Shown here: positions 42,223-51,455 of the stretch, in pieces
Layout of the letters: every line of letters starts with the position of its first letter
How positions within the stretch are numbered: position 1 is the first letter of the stretch
Source of the DNA: Alistipes indistinctus YIT 12060
Lineage (GTDB): Bacteria; Bacteroidota; Bacteroidia; Bacteroidales; Rikenellaceae
Reading direction: 5' to 3'
NCBI RefSeq assembly: GCF_025144995.1
Contig: NZ_CP102250.1
Coordinates: 1,054,001 to 1,118,000, forward strand
DNA length: 64,000 nucleotides
Made by a program: the position numbers and the translations under genes
Notes under the pieces: model-generated
Database searches by the model: none
Told to the model about the DNA's origin: nothing
Seen by the model: only the letters and a program-made list of their open reading frames with translations

Positions 42223-42243
42223 CCTTACCAGGCATCTTCATGT

Positions 42244-42288
42244 AAAAACATCAAAGCCTGCCCGGATGAGCAGGTTTTGATGTTTTTA
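42244..42288 (+). terminator. Terminator of ilv operon
   Basis: A long stem of about 17 bp (AAAAACATCAAAGCCTGC against GCAGGTTTTGATGTTTTT, one G-U pair) with an 8-base loop runs into TTTTT and ATTATT. Confidence 0.9.
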
Positions 42289-42357
42289 TTATTCGATGTA
42301 TCTATAAATAGAGACGATCGACAAAAAAGAAAATCGACCGGAAGCTAAAACCCTCCT

Positions 42358-43269
42358 TCAGGTTCCCAGCCGGAAAAAACACAGTAACCTGCGTACCATA
42401 CGGTTATGCAAACCTATCCGGGAAGAGTGGAAATCGGAATTTTCTCCTTGATGCAAGGCGGCCTGGCCTGCTCCCATGGAAGCGGCTATGATCGGGTTCC
42501 AGAAGCGGGCCCGCCGTCGCCTGTTGAATCCATGGCAGCCAAACGGGACATGCCCTCCGTTCAACTGATAGCAAAGCCAAGGGTAGGTATCGAATGAAAA
42601 GTGCGCCGCCACTTCAACCGGAGGAATACTGAAATTCGGCTCCAGTTTGGGAGCTTCCACGGCAAAAAACACATCCTCATAATAGCGGGATTCGGCGACA
42701 CGCTCCTTATAGTAAGCTACCCGGTCGGCATGGTCGGTCAGCAAACGATAGATCGTCCCGGTACGCCTGAGCGACAAACCGCCGTTGCCTACCTTATTCC
42801 GGACAATGTGCCTTTGATAATGGTTCTTTCCGCTCAACAGGCTTTTCAGCCGGGAACATACTTTATAAACCGGATTGGCATAAAGCGGACGGGAAGGCCA
42901 GGGGGCACCGATATAATCATATCCCCGGGCACACCACTGCGCCAGTTCGTCCCGGAAGACAAAAGCATCCGTCTGGTAAATCAGGATATATTCCCAATTC
43001 AGAAAACGCCGGTAAAATTCGGCCGACAGCATCAAGTGGTTGTAGCCGTAGCGTCCCGCAAAAAAAGAGGGATCGAAACTCTCTATCCTGCAAAACGGAA
43101 AACGCATCATGACCGGAGTCATATCGAGCCCTTCGGGAATCACAAACGTAATCGGATAGCCGCCCAACACAGCGAAACACCGCTCCAGCGACAACCATTC
43201 GTCAGGATTCAGTGCAGTGCGGTAAAGCGGAACAACCACATTCACGGGAGGGAGAGTCTGTTGCTTCAA
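42358..43269 (-). CDS. DUF5672 protein, glycosyltransferase-like
   Basis: A 303-residue cytosolic-looking protein with DUF5672-type motifs as I recall them: NVVVPLYRTALNPDEW, LIYQTDAFVFRDELAQWC, GYDYIGAPWPSR, GNGGLSLRRTG, YYEDVFFAV and PFGCHGFNR. The YQTD and EDVFF acidic residues recall nucleotide-sugar and metal binding of GT-A folds, so a glycosyltransferase role is likely but the substrate is unknown. The TTG start at 43269 lies 11 bases after the diadenylate cyclase stop, so it is the second gene of that operon. Confidence 0.78.
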   Translation of the reverse strand: MKQQTLPPVNVVVPLYRTALNPDEWLSLERCFAVLGGYPITFVIPEGLDMTPVMMRFPFCRIESFDPSFFAGRYGYNHLMLSAEFYRRFLNWEYILIYQTDAFVFRDELAQWCARGYDYIGAPWPSRPLYANPVYKVCSRLKSLLSGKNHYQRHIVRNKVGNGGLSLRRTGTIYRLLTDHADRVAYYKERVAESRYYEDVFFAVEAPKLEPNFSIPPVEVAAHFSFDTYPWLCYQLNGGHVPFGCHGFNRRRRARFWNPIIAASMGAGQAALHQGENSDFHSSRIGLHNRMVRRLLCFFRLGT

Positions 43270-43280
43270 GTGCTGGAAAT

Positions 43281-44063
43281 TTAGGATAACGACAATACTT
43301 TACTCAGATGAGCGTGCAACTGGATCGGAGTCAGGTTCTGCCGAATGTGCCCTTTCCGGGCCACGGAAATCGTCCCGCGCTCTTCCGAAACGGCGATCAC
43401 CAACGCATCGGTCACCTCGGAAGCGCCGAGTGCCGCCCGGTGCCGCATCCCGAATTCCGAAGGCACAACTTCACGCTCGGTTGAAGGGAGCACACACCGT
43501 GCCGCAGCGATCCTTCCGTTCGCAATCACGATCGCTCCGTCATGCAACGGTGAATTTTTGAAAAATATTGTTTTAATCAGGGCCGACGACACCCTGGCAT
43601 CAATCGGTTCACCCCGCTCGATCAACGGATCGAGACTGATGCTGCGCCCGATCACAATCAGTGCGCCGGTCTTCGAAGCGGCCATATCCGCACAAGCATT
43701 CACGATCGGATCGATCCATTCCAACGCCCGGTCGATCGACTGGCGCGATTTGAACCACCTGCCGAAAAGCGTATTTTTTCGGTGTGAATACTGCGTTCCG
43801 AGCAACAACAGGAACCGCCGGATTTCCTGTTGGAACACCACGATCAGCGCGATCACGCCGACCCCGATGATCTGTCCCAGGATCATACTCAGCAACTCCA
43901 TTTTCAACACTCTGACCACAATCCATAGCAGATATACGATCAGGATGCCGACCACGATCCTCAATGCGTTCGTACCCCGTGTAAGCCGGTAGATCTGGAA
44001 CATGATCAGCGCGACCACGAGGATATCGATGATGTCGATCAGCGTTATGTCGATAAAGCCCAT
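43281..44063 (-). CDS. cdaA: Diadenylate cyclase CdaA (c-di-AMP synthase)
   Basis: Makes cyclic di-AMP from two ATP at the membrane. The 260-residue protein has three N-terminal helices (about 12-80), a short coiled linker and the DAC domain (about 100-235) with LHDGAIVIANGRIAAARCVLPST and FGMRHRAALGASEVTDALVIAVSEE, which include the catalytic DGA and RHRAA motifs. It has its own TATCTTTG box and is separated from secDF by a terminator. No cdaR or glmM is adjacent, unlike the Firmicutes arrangement. Confidence 0.95.
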   Translation of the reverse strand: MGFIDITLIDIIDILVVALIMFQIYRLTRGTNALRIVVGILIVYLLWIVVRVLKMELLSMILGQIIGVGVIALIVVFQQEIRRFLLLLGTQYSHRKNTLFGRWFKSRQSIDRALEWIDPIVNACADMAASKTGALIVIGRSISLDPLIERGEPIDARVSSALIKTIFFKNSPLHDGAIVIANGRIAAARCVLPSTEREVVPSEFGMRHRAALGASEVTDALVIAVSEERGTISVARKGHIRQNLTPIQLHAHLSKVLSLS

Positions 44064-44070
44064 ACGGGAA

Positions 44071-44078
44071 CAAAGATA
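44071..44078 (-). promoter_or_regulatory. cdaA: Putative -7 box of cdaA operon
   Basis: The minus strand reads TATCTTTG 8 bases before the cdaA start, allowing only an almost leaderless mRNA. No TTTG partner is seen. It sits directly after the secDF terminator, which supports an independent transcript. Confidence 0.5.
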
Positions 44079-44092
44079 ATAAAGTAATCATA

Positions 44093-44124
44093 AAAACGGC
44101 AACTGTTTTCACAATTGCCGTTTT
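44093..44124 (-). terminator. Terminator of secDF
   Basis: A perfect 10-bp stem (AAAACGGCAA/TTGCCGTTTT) with a 12-base loop, followed on the minus strand by TTTTTATGA, 32 bases after the secDF stop. Confidence 0.87.
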
Positions 44125-44155
44125 GGTATGAAAATCGGACAGGTAACGAAAATCC

Positions 44156-47100
44156 CTACCCGCGTTGTTTCCGGTTGATCATGTCGTACGCGACCGGTGT
44201 GGCCACGAATACCGACGAGAAGGTACCCATCACGATACCGAACATCAGCGCGAAGATAAAGCCGCGGATCACCTCGCCGCCGAACAGGAAGATCGCCAAC
44301 AGCACGACGAAAGTGGTTCCCGCCGTATTGACCGTACGGGCCAACGTACTGTTGATAGCGTTGTTGATGTTATCGCGTACGCTCCGTTTCGGATAGAGTT
44401 CCTGATACTCGCGAATACGGTCGAAGATTACCACCGTGTCGTTGATCGAGTAACCGATAATCGTCAGGATCGCAGCGATGAACGACTGGTCGATCTCCAT
44501 ATTGAAAGGCAACAGCCCATGCAGCATCGAGAAAATACCGATCGTGATGATCGCGTCGTGGGCCAGCGAGATCACACCGCCCATACCCCACTGCCAGCGT
44601 TTGAAACGCAGCATGATATAAATTCCGATGGCCAACAAGCTGAACAATACGGCGATAAACGAATTTACCGTAATATCGTGCGCCACGCTCGGGCCGACCT
44701 TGTCGGAACTGATGATGCCGTACGGACTGGTCTGGGTCGTCTGGAACTCGGATTCGGTCAATTTTTGGGTCATCAGCGGCGAAAGCGACTGGTAAAGCAT
44801 CGATTCGATTTCGGCGGTCACATTGTCGCCCGCGTCGTCATACTTGTACTGCGTTACGATACGCATCTGGTTCTCCTTACCGAACTGCTTCACCTCGTAG
44901 CTCGAACCTTCGAAAACGGGCTGCAATGCTTCGCGCACCTCGTTGGCGGTCACGGGACGGTCAAAGCGCACGACGAAAGCACGTCCGCCGGAGAAATCGA
45001 CGCCGTAACTCAGACCTCGGGTCGCCAGCGATACGACAGTCGCTACAACCAATGCAATGGAAATAATATAAGTGATGTGACGCAGTTTGATAAAGTCGAT
45101 ATGCGTATGGGCCAGGAAATTCTCCGTATACTTGTTCGAGAAGCGGATCTTCCAACCCTTGTTGAGCATTCCGGTAAAGATCAGGCGCGTGATGAAGATT
45201 GCGCAGAAGAGCGAGGTCAGGATACCGATGATCAGCGTCGTGGCAAAACCCTGAACAGGTCCCGTACCGAAAATGAACAGCACAATACCGGTAATCAGCG
45301 TGGTCAGGTTACCGTCGATAATGGCAGACATGGCGTTCTTGAAACCCTCTTTGAGCGACAGGGCCAAGCCTTTGCCCGCCCGGAGTTCCTCTTTCACGCG
45401 TTCATAGATGATCACGTTCGCATCGACGGCCATACCCATCGTCAATACGATACCGGCGATACCCGGCAGTGTCAGTACGGCTCCGAACGACACCAATACG
45501 CCCAGCAAGAAGAACAGGTTGCATATCAATGCAATACCGGCAACAAGGCCCGCCGTATTGTAATAGAAGATCATGTAAATCAGAACCAGGATGAACGCGA
45601 GGATAAACGACATCATACCGGCGTTGATCGACTCCTGTCCCAGCGACGGGCCGACCACGGTATCCTGGATAATCCGGGCAGGCGCGGGCAGTTTACCCGA
45701 CTTGAGGACGTTGGCCAAGTCTTTCGCCTCCTGGATCGTAAAATTGCCGGTGATCGAAGAACGGCCGCCTTCGATCTCCTGGTTCACACGCGGAGCCGAG
45801 TAGACATAACCATCAAGGACGATCGCGACGCTGCGGCCGATGTTGTCGGCGGTCAGGCGAGCCCACGAACGGGCGCCGGCAGCGTTCATCACCATACTAA
45901 CCTCTGCCGATGCACCGTGCTGCGAATATTCCTCGCGCGCCTCGGTTACGACACCGCCGTCGAGCGGAGCTTTGCCGTCGCGCGTATTGGCTTTGATCGC
46001 ATAAAGATCGAAAATCGTTTCACCCGGATCGGAAGCCTTGATGCCCCACAGCAGTTTCACATCGCGCGGCAACAGCGCCTTCACCTGCGGCAGGTTCAGG
46101 TAACGGTTCACCGTAGCGGTATCGAACGACAATGCACGGCCCACTACCGGACCTGCACCGAGCTGCCCCTGCTGGTCAACGATCGGCTGCAGTTTTGCAA
46201 AAAGCGGGTATTGTGCACTCATCGCCGAAGTGTCATGCACCTCTGCGGCGGGTTTGTTCTGGGGTGCGAGGCTGTCCAGTTCTTTGAGCAGCGACGATTC
46301 CTCTTTGGCCTCTGTTTTGGCTACAGTGGAATCGGCGGCCAAAATGGCCTCCGCTGTCGTTTTGGCAACGCTATCCGTTGCACCGGCCAGGCTGCCGGCA
46401 GCCTGCAGGTCGCGGATCAGCGCATTGGCCTGTTCGAGGGCGGGATAAATCTCGTTGTTTTCGTAAGTGGCCCAGAATTCGAGGCTGGCCGTTCCCTGCA
46501 GCAACTTGCGGACACGCTCCGGCTCCTTGACGCCGGGCAATTCCACCAGAATACGGCCGGAATTTTCGAGGCGCTGGATATTGGGCTGTGCCACACCGAA
46601 ACGGTCGATACGGTTGCGCAGCACGTTGAACGAGTTGGCAATGGCACCTTCTGCCTGCTCGCGCAGTACGCGGATCACCTGTTCGTTGGTACTGGCCGGG
46701 GTAATCACCTCGCGCAACTCGGGCGTATTGAAAATGTAGCACAGCTTGCCGCCGTCCGACACCTTCTCATAAGCCGAGGCGAAGAGCGTAATATAGTCGC
46801 TGGTGCTGCTTTTCTGGGCCTCCCGGGCCTGGGCGAGCGCCTGGTTGAACACCGGGTCCTTGCTGTCGTTGGACAGTGCGCGCACGACGTCTTCAACCGA
46901 AATCTCGAGCATGACGTTCATACCGCCGCGCAGGTCGAGACCGAGGTTGATCTCTTTCTCCTTGCACTCCTTGTAGTTGAACTTCACGAACCCGAGGTTA
47001 TACACGGGCTGCGACTTGACGGAGTCCAGATAATTCTGCTCCTTGACCGGATCCCCGGCGGCATAACGGGCGGCTTGCTTCTCGACATGGCGCGTCACAA

Positions 47101-47176
47101 ACGTGAACGAAAGCTGGTACGCGCAGGCTATTGCAAGAACAATCGCCAGAAATTTTAGTGCACCTTTATTCTGCAT
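44156..47176 (-). CDS. secDF: Protein translocase SecDF fusion
   Basis: A 1006-residue fusion of SecD and SecF, the RND-type accessory of Sec that uses proton motive force to pull exported proteins. The SecD half has GLDLRGGMNVMLEI and RNRIDRFGVAQPNIQRL, a long periplasmic P1 region (about 120-430) with a Bacteroidota-type Ala/Lys/Glu insertion, then six helices including GIAGIVLTMGMAVDANVIIYERVKEEL. The SecF half begins near residue 700 with GLSYGVDFSGGRAFVVRF and ends in NDTVVIFDRIREY and TTFVVLLAIFLFGG. It is monocistronic. Confidence 0.97.
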   Translation of the reverse strand: MQNKGALKFLAIVLAIACAYQLSFTFVTRHVEKQAARYAAGDPVKEQNYLDSVKSQPVYNLGFVKFNYKECKEKEINLGLDLRGGMNVMLEISVEDVVRALSNDSKDPVFNQALAQAREAQKSSTSDYITLFASAYEKVSDGGKLCYIFNTPELREVITPASTNEQVIRVLREQAEGAIANSFNVLRNRIDRFGVAQPNIQRLENSGRILVELPGVKEPERVRKLLQGTASLEFWATYENNEIYPALEQANALIRDLQAAGSLAGATDSVAKTTAEAILAADSTVAKTEAKEESSLLKELDSLAPQNKPAAEVHDTSAMSAQYPLFAKLQPIVDQQGQLGAGPVVGRALSFDTATVNRYLNLPQVKALLPRDVKLLWGIKASDPGETIFDLYAIKANTRDGKAPLDGGVVTEAREEYSQHGASAEVSMVMNAAGARSWARLTADNIGRSVAIVLDGYVYSAPRVNQEIEGGRSSITGNFTIQEAKDLANVLKSGKLPAPARIIQDTVVGPSLGQESINAGMMSFILAFILVLIYMIFYYNTAGLVAGIALICNLFFLLGVLVSFGAVLTLPGIAGIVLTMGMAVDANVIIYERVKEELRAGKGLALSLKEGFKNAMSAIIDGNLTTLITGIVLFIFGTGPVQGFATTLIIGILTSLFCAIFITRLIFTGMLNKGWKIRFSNKYTENFLAHTHIDFIKLRHITYIISIALVVATVVSLATRGLSYGVDFSGGRAFVVRFDRPVTANEVREALQPVFEGSSYEVKQFGKENQMRIVTQYKYDDAGDNVTAEIESMLYQSLSPLMTQKLTESEFQTTQTSPYGIISSDKVGPSVAHDITVNSFIAVLFSLLAIGIYIMLRFKRWQWGMGGVISLAHDAIITIGIFSMLHGLLPFNMEIDQSFIAAILTIIGYSINDTVVIFDRIREYQELYPKRSVRDNINNAINSTLARTVNTAGTTFVVLLAIFLFGGEVIRGFIFALMFGIVMGTFSSVFVATPVAYDMINRKQRG

Positions 47177-47239
47177 GTTGTTTGGATTTATATACTTTAA
47201 ATGTTAACTCGTTCATTCACACAATGTGCATTTGGAGTG

Positions 47240-47247
47240 CAAATCTA
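47240..47247 (-). promoter_or_regulatory. secDF: Putative -7 box of secDF
   Basis: The minus strand reads TAGATTTG, 63 bases before the secDF start. TTTG boxes occur 13 and 23 bases further upstream, neither at consensus distance. Confidence 0.5.
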
Positions 47248-47344
47248 CACATTTTTTCATCAAATACAACCAAAAGGAAGCTTTTCAGCCGGTGAATTTT
47301 GCGCACCCGGAAGTACCGGGGCGGCGGGAACCGGGGAAATATGC

Positions 47345-47352
47345 TATATTTG
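47345..47352 (+). promoter_or_regulatory. Putative -7 box of the MscS-type channel
   Basis: TATATTTG, an exact TAnnTTTG, 48 bases before the channel ATG. No TTTG is found 19-21 bases upstream. Confidence 0.5.
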
Positions 47353-47400
47353 TCAGGCACCATCTTTGCGCGAACCAAAGTAACCTAACCTTGACCGGAT

Positions 47401-48705
47401 ATGGAATTCGAGACCGTTCCCCGTTTTTTTGTCCTGCAATGGATCGAGAAGTACCTGTTTCAGTGGGGCTTCTCGGACGCCGCAGCCGACCTGATCACTT
47501 TTCTGGTAGCCTGCGGACTGGCCGTGCTGCTGCTCTGGCTGCTGAACTTCATCGGGACCTGGATACTGACCCATATCGTCGCACTGGCCGTACACCGCAG
47601 CCGCACGCTGTGGGACGATTTCCTGATGCGCCGCCATTTTTTCAACCGCATCATCAAGTGCCTCACCGGGGCTTTATTGCTCTTTTCGGCCCGAATCATC
47701 TTCGCAGGTTACAACCCGGCGGTCATCACCGGTATCGAAGTAACCGCGCGCGTCTTCATCACCGTTATGGGTGCACTGGCCTGCGGATCGTTCCTCGATG
47801 CGCTGAACGACGTCTATAACTCGAAACCGATCGCCAAGCAGAAATCGATCAAAGGGATCGTCCAAACGGCCAAACTGGTGATCTACATCATCGCAGGCAT
47901 TATCGGCATCGCAATCCTGCTGCGCAAGGACCCGACCCAGCTGCTCGTCGGACTGGGTGCCTCGGCGGCCATCATGTCGCTCGTGTTCAAGGATACTATC
48001 CTGGGCTTCGTCGCATCGATCCAGATTTCGGCACAGGACATGATCCATCCCGGCGACTGGATCGAAATGCCGTCGAAAGGGGCCGACGGTGTCGTGACGG
48101 ATATCAACGTAAGCAATGTAAAGGTGCGCAACTGGAACAATACGATCACCATGATCCCGATCTACTCGCTCGTCTCGGAAGCTTTCACCAACTGGCGCAG
48201 CATGGAAGAGAGCGCGGGCAGACAGTTCCGTCGACCGTTGTACTTCGACGTGACCAGCCTCGGCGAACTGACCCCGCAACAGGTAGAGGCCATCGAAAAA
48301 CATCCGGCCGTCACGGCCGTTGCAATCAAGATGCAGCAAATTTTCAGGGAGACCAATACGGGACACGCCGTGCTGAATCTCGCCCTGTTCCGGTGCTATG
48401 CGCAAGCATACCTGAGCCAGCACCCGCAGATCGCCGCAGATCAGACGCTGATCGTACGCTACCTGCCTTTCGACGAAAACGGAATTAAACTCGAGCTGTA
48501 CGGCTACTCTGCCGAAAAGCGATTCGCTTTCTACGAGGCGATCGTGGCGGATATAATCAACCACCTGTTCATCGCTGCGCCGGTCTTCGGGCTGAAATTC
48601 TACCAACGTCCGTCGGCATCGCAAAGCGCCGTACTGCTTGCCGGGACCGATGACACGGACAGGAACGATAGCCATGACACGCTCTTGTCCGGCAGTGCGC
48701 ACTAA
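47401..48705 (+). CDS. MscS-type mechanosensitive channel, YbdG-like
   Basis: A 434-residue inner-membrane channel that should open on membrane tension during osmotic downshift. Four to five helices cover about 20-190, ending in the MscS pore helix LLVGLGASAAIMSLVFKDTILGFVASIQIS, followed by the beta domain with HPGDWIEMPSKGADGVVTDINVSNVKVRNWNNTITMIP, and an extended C-terminal cytoplasmic domain. Length and the insertion in the beta domain fit the YbdG (MscM) branch. It is divergent from secDF and monocistronic. Confidence 0.9.
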   Translation: MEFETVPRFFVLQWIEKYLFQWGFSDAAADLITFLVACGLAVLLLWLLNFIGTWILTHIVALAVHRSRTLWDDFLMRRHFFNRIIKCLTGALLLFSARIIFAGYNPAVITGIEVTARVFITVMGALACGSFLDALNDVYNSKPIAKQKSIKGIVQTAKLVIYIIAGIIGIAILLRKDPTQLLVGLGASAAIMSLVFKDTILGFVASIQISAQDMIHPGDWIEMPSKGADGVVTDINVSNVKVRNWNNTITMIPIYSLVSEAFTNWRSMEESAGRQFRRPLYFDVTSLGELTPQQVEAIEKHPAVTAVAIKMQQIFRETNTGHAVLNLALFRCYAQAYLSQHPQIAADQTLIVRYLPFDENGIKLELYGYSAEKRFAFYEAIVADIINHLFIAAPVFGLKFYQRPSASQSAVLLAGTDDTDRNDSHDTLLSGSAH

Positions 48706-48736
48706 AAACAGGCAATCGGTATATATAAAAACATTC

Positions 48737-48764
48737 AAGGGGGCGCAACCGCACCCCCTCTCTT
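48737..48764 (+). terminator. Probable bidirectional terminator between channel and DNA-binding protein genes
   Basis: GGGGG and CCCCC arms enclose a partly paired GC-rich loop. T-rich sequence follows on both strands, although no perfect U-run is present. The flanking genes converge here. Confidence 0.55.
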
Positions 48765-48805
48765 ATTTACGATCCGACGAACGGGATCAGAACAGACAAA
48801 CCAGT

Positions 48806-49066
48806 CTACACCGCTTTGGCATCATTCTCGGCGATGATACGCAGTGCACATTCAAGAATGCAGGAATCGTCGAGCGTTACCACGCCGCCGTCCGGTCCCT
48901 TCTCGATATGGATTCCGACGGGAGCGCCCGCCCCATCGAAATGCCTGCCTCCAAAATAATTCCTTACTTCATCCACACTCACTCCCACTTCCTCTGCAAT
49001 GCGCTGCGAACTGCCACTGGGCAATTTGTCTTTGATCCTACGCAGCTCGTTGAATGTAATTACCAT
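48806..49066 (-). CDS. Small conserved DNA-binding-like protein
   Basis: An 86-residue protein of a type often labelled DNA-binding in Bacteroidota. Residues 1-40 (TFNELRRIKDKLPSGSSQRI then AEEVGVSVDEVRNYFGG) look like a helix-turn-helix with the recognition helix at VSVDEVRNYFG. The second half contains GIHIEKGPDGGVVTLDD and a helix with Cys residues. There is no sigma or receiver domain. The target is unknown. It is divergent from dnaK, with 330 bases between the starts, and stands alone on its strand. Confidence 0.78.
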   Translation of the reverse strand: MVITFNELRRIKDKLPSGSSQRIAEEVGVSVDEVRNYFGGRHFDGAGAPVGIHIEKGPDGGVVTLDDSCILECALRIIAENDAKAV

Positions 49067-49396
49067 GATCCGTGAAGTTTTAGTTTATATTATGACCGCT
49101 CTGCGGTACCTTGTTGACTGTGTTTAAAAATACATGAAATAAAAATTAATTCAAAATATTTCACGATAAAAAACCGCTTCGGGACGAAATTCCGTGCCGT
49201 GTCGGACGATTTGTCAGGTGCAAATGTCATGCCTTCTGCCAAAGGCAGTCTCTCTGACAGTAAAACGGATGAAATGCCCCGTAATTGCCTCTTGGCACAA
49301 ACATTGTTAAAAATTACGGCAAACTGAGCAACATACGATCAGATACGAGATAACACTAATATAGAGAAATAATAACTAATAAACCTGAGAAATATT
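49067..49396. other. dnaK upstream region with inverted repeats
   Basis: A 330-base spacer. It contains a TGTCAG/CTGACA pair (about 49210-49260) around a small CTGCC/GGCAG hairpin, and CCGTAATT (49279-49286) paired with AATTACGG (49312-49319). No CIRCE element and no exact TAnnTTTG box were found on the plus strand near dnaK, so heat-shock control, if present, uses another route. Confidence 0.45.
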
Positions 49397-51334
49397 ATGG
49401 GAAAGATTATCGGAATTGACCTCGGAACCACGAACTCCTGCGTTGCCGTTATGGAAGGCAACGAGCCCGTTGTGATTCCCAACAGTGAAGGACACCGCAC
49501 GACGCCGTCGATCGTGGCATTCGTGGACAATAACGAACGGAAAGTGGGCGATCCGGCCAAACGTCAGGCCATCACGAACCCCAAACGCACGATCACCTCG
49601 ATCAAGCGTTTCATGGGCGAGACTTACGACCAGGTATCCAAGGAGATCGGCCGCGTAACCTATCCCGTCGTCAAAGGCGACAACAACACGCCCCGCGTAG
49701 AAATCGAAGGGCGCAAATACACGCCGCAGGAGATCTCGGCGATCATCCTGCAAAAGATGAAAAAAACCGCGGAGGACTACCTGGGCACCGAGGTGAGCGA
49801 AGCCGTCATCACGGTTCCGGCTTACTTCTCCGACTCGCAGCGCCAGGCTACCAAAGAGGCCGGCGAAATCGCGGGCCTGAAAGTACGCCGCATCATCAAC
49901 GAGCCGACTGCCGCAGCACTGGCCTACGGCTTGGACAAAGCGCACAAGGACATGAAAATCGCCGTATACGACCTCGGTGGCGGTACGTTCGATATTTCGA
50001 TCCTCGAACTGGGCGACGGCGTTTTCGAAGTGAAATCGACCAACGGCGATACCCACTTGGGCGGTGACGACTTCGACCACGTAATCATCGACTGGATGGC
50101 CGAAGAGTTCCAGAAACAGCACAACATCGACCTGCGCAAGGATCCGATGGCGATGCAGCGCCTGAAAGAGGCCGCAGAGAAGGCTAAGATCGAACTTTCG
50201 AGCGCCACCTCGACCGAGATCAACCTGCCGTATATCATGCCGGTGGACGGTATTCCGCAGCACTTGGTGATGACCCTTACCCGCTCGAAATTCGAACAAC
50301 TGGCCGACAAGCTGATCCGCGACACCATCGAACCCTGTAAAAAGGCCCTCGCCGATGCAGGCCTCACGACCAGCGACATCAACGAGGTGATCCTCGTGGG
50401 CGGCTCGACCCGTATCCCGGCCATCCAGAAGGTAGTAGAGGATTTCTTCGGCAAAACTCCGTCAAAGGGCGTGAACCCGGACGAAGTGGTGGCCGTAGGC
50501 GCTGCGATCCAGGGCGGTGTGCTGACGGGGGAGGTAAAAGACGTGCTGCTGTTGGACGTCACCCCGCTGTCACTGGGTATCGAGACGATGGGCGGCGTGT
50601 TCACGCGCCTGATCGACTCCAACACGACGATCCCGACCCGCAAGAGCGAAGTTTTCTCGACCGCCTCGGACAACCAGCCGTCGGTAGAGATCCACATCCT
50701 GCAGGGTGAACGCCAGATGGCACGCGACAACAAAACGATCGGCCGTTTCCACCTCGACGGTATTCCCGCTGCACCGAGGGGTGTGCCCCAGATCGAAGTG
50801 ACCTTCGATATCGATGCGAACGGCATCCTCAACGTATCGGCCAAGGATAAAGGTACGGGCAAGGAGCAGAAAATCCGCATCGAGGCTTCTTCGGGCCTGA
50901 CCGAGCAGGAGATCCAGCGCATGCGCGACGAAGCGAAAGCCAACGAAGCGAAGGACAAAGAGGAGCGCGAGCGTGTCGACAAGGTAAATGCCGCCGACAG
51001 CATGATCTTCTCGACCGAGAAACAGCTCAAGGAGTACGGCGACAAACTGCCGTCGGACAAGAAGAGCGCGATCGAATCGGCTCTCGGGAAACTCAAAGAG
51101 GCCCACAAAGCCCAGAACCTCGCCGACATCGACAAGTACACCACCGAACTGAACAACGCTTGGCAGGCTGCTTCGCAGGACATTTACAATGCCCAGAATG
51201 CGGCGGGCAGCCAGGCCCAAGGTGCGGCCGACAGCGGAAACGCAGGTGCAGGTTCGGCAGGAAATGCCTCGGCAGGCAGCGGTTCGGCCAGCGGCGACAA
51301 CGTAACCGACGTGGAATTCGAGGAGGTAAAATAA
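49397..51334 (+). CDS. dnaK: Molecular chaperone DnaK (Hsp70)
   Basis: ATP-driven folding chaperone. The 645-residue protein has the nucleotide-binding domain (1-380) with [40 protein letters not shown] and [14 protein letters not shown], then the linker [20 protein letters not shown] and the substrate domain, ending in a lid with a Gly/Ala/Ser-rich tail and the final DVEFEEVK motif. The insertion typical of Gram-negative DnaK is present. grpE and dnaJ are not adjacent. A perfect terminator follows. Confidence 0.98.
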   Translation: MGKIIGIDLGTTNSCVAVMEGNEPVVIPNSEGHRTTPSIVAFVDNNERKVGDPAKRQAITNPKRTITSIKRFMGETYDQVSKEIGRVTYPVVKGDNNTPRVEIEGRKYTPQEISAIILQKMKKTAEDYLGTEVSEAVITVPAYFSDSQRQATKEAGEIAGLKVRRIINEPTAAALAYGLDKAHKDMKIAVYDLGGGTFDISILELGDGVFEVKSTNGDTHLGGDDFDHVIIDWMAEEFQKQHNIDLRKDPMAMQRLKEAAEKAKIELSSATSTEINLPYIMPVDGIPQHLVMTLTRSKFEQLADKLIRDTIEPCKKALADAGLTTSDINEVILVGGSTRIPAIQKVVEDFFGKTPSKGVNPDEVVAVGAAIQGGVLTGEVKDVLLLDVTPLSLGIETMGGVFTRLIDSNTTIPTRKSEVFSTASDNQPSVEIHILQGERQMARDNKTIGRFHLDGIPAAPRGVPQIEVTFDIDANGILNVSAKDKGTGKEQKIRIEASSGLTEQEIQRMRDEAKANEAKDKEERERVDKVNAADSMIFSTEKQLKEYGDKLPSDKKSAIESALGKLKEAHKAQNLADIDKYTTELNNAWQAASQDIYNAQNAAGSQAQGAADSGNAGAGSAGNASAGSGSASGDNVTDVEFEEVK

Positions 51335-51355
51335 CCCCGGACATACAACGACGAC

Positions 51356-51386
51356 AAGAGGAACCTAAAAAGGTTCCTCTTTTTTA
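51356..51386 (+). terminator. Terminator of dnaK
   Basis: A perfect 11-bp stem (AAGAGGAACCT/AGGTTCCTCTT) with an AAAA loop and a TTTTT tail, 21 bases after the dnaK stop. Confidence 0.92.
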
Positions 51387-51455
51387 TTGCTGGCCGGCCT
51401 GCGCAGTTATCCCGGAGCGATAAGCCGAGAGACACCGGAGACACTCATACACATC

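Noticed and set aside
44165-47158. A ~1000-codon open frame on the plus strand opposite secDF
   Set aside because: It is the antisense of a certain gene, has no family motif, and is rich in Arg/His/Gln as expected from complementing GC-rich codons.
49294-49309. Sigma-54-like sequence (TTGGCAC then TTGT) before dnaK
   Set aside because: The -12 element reads GT instead of GC and there is no activator gene or upstream enhancer; likely chance.
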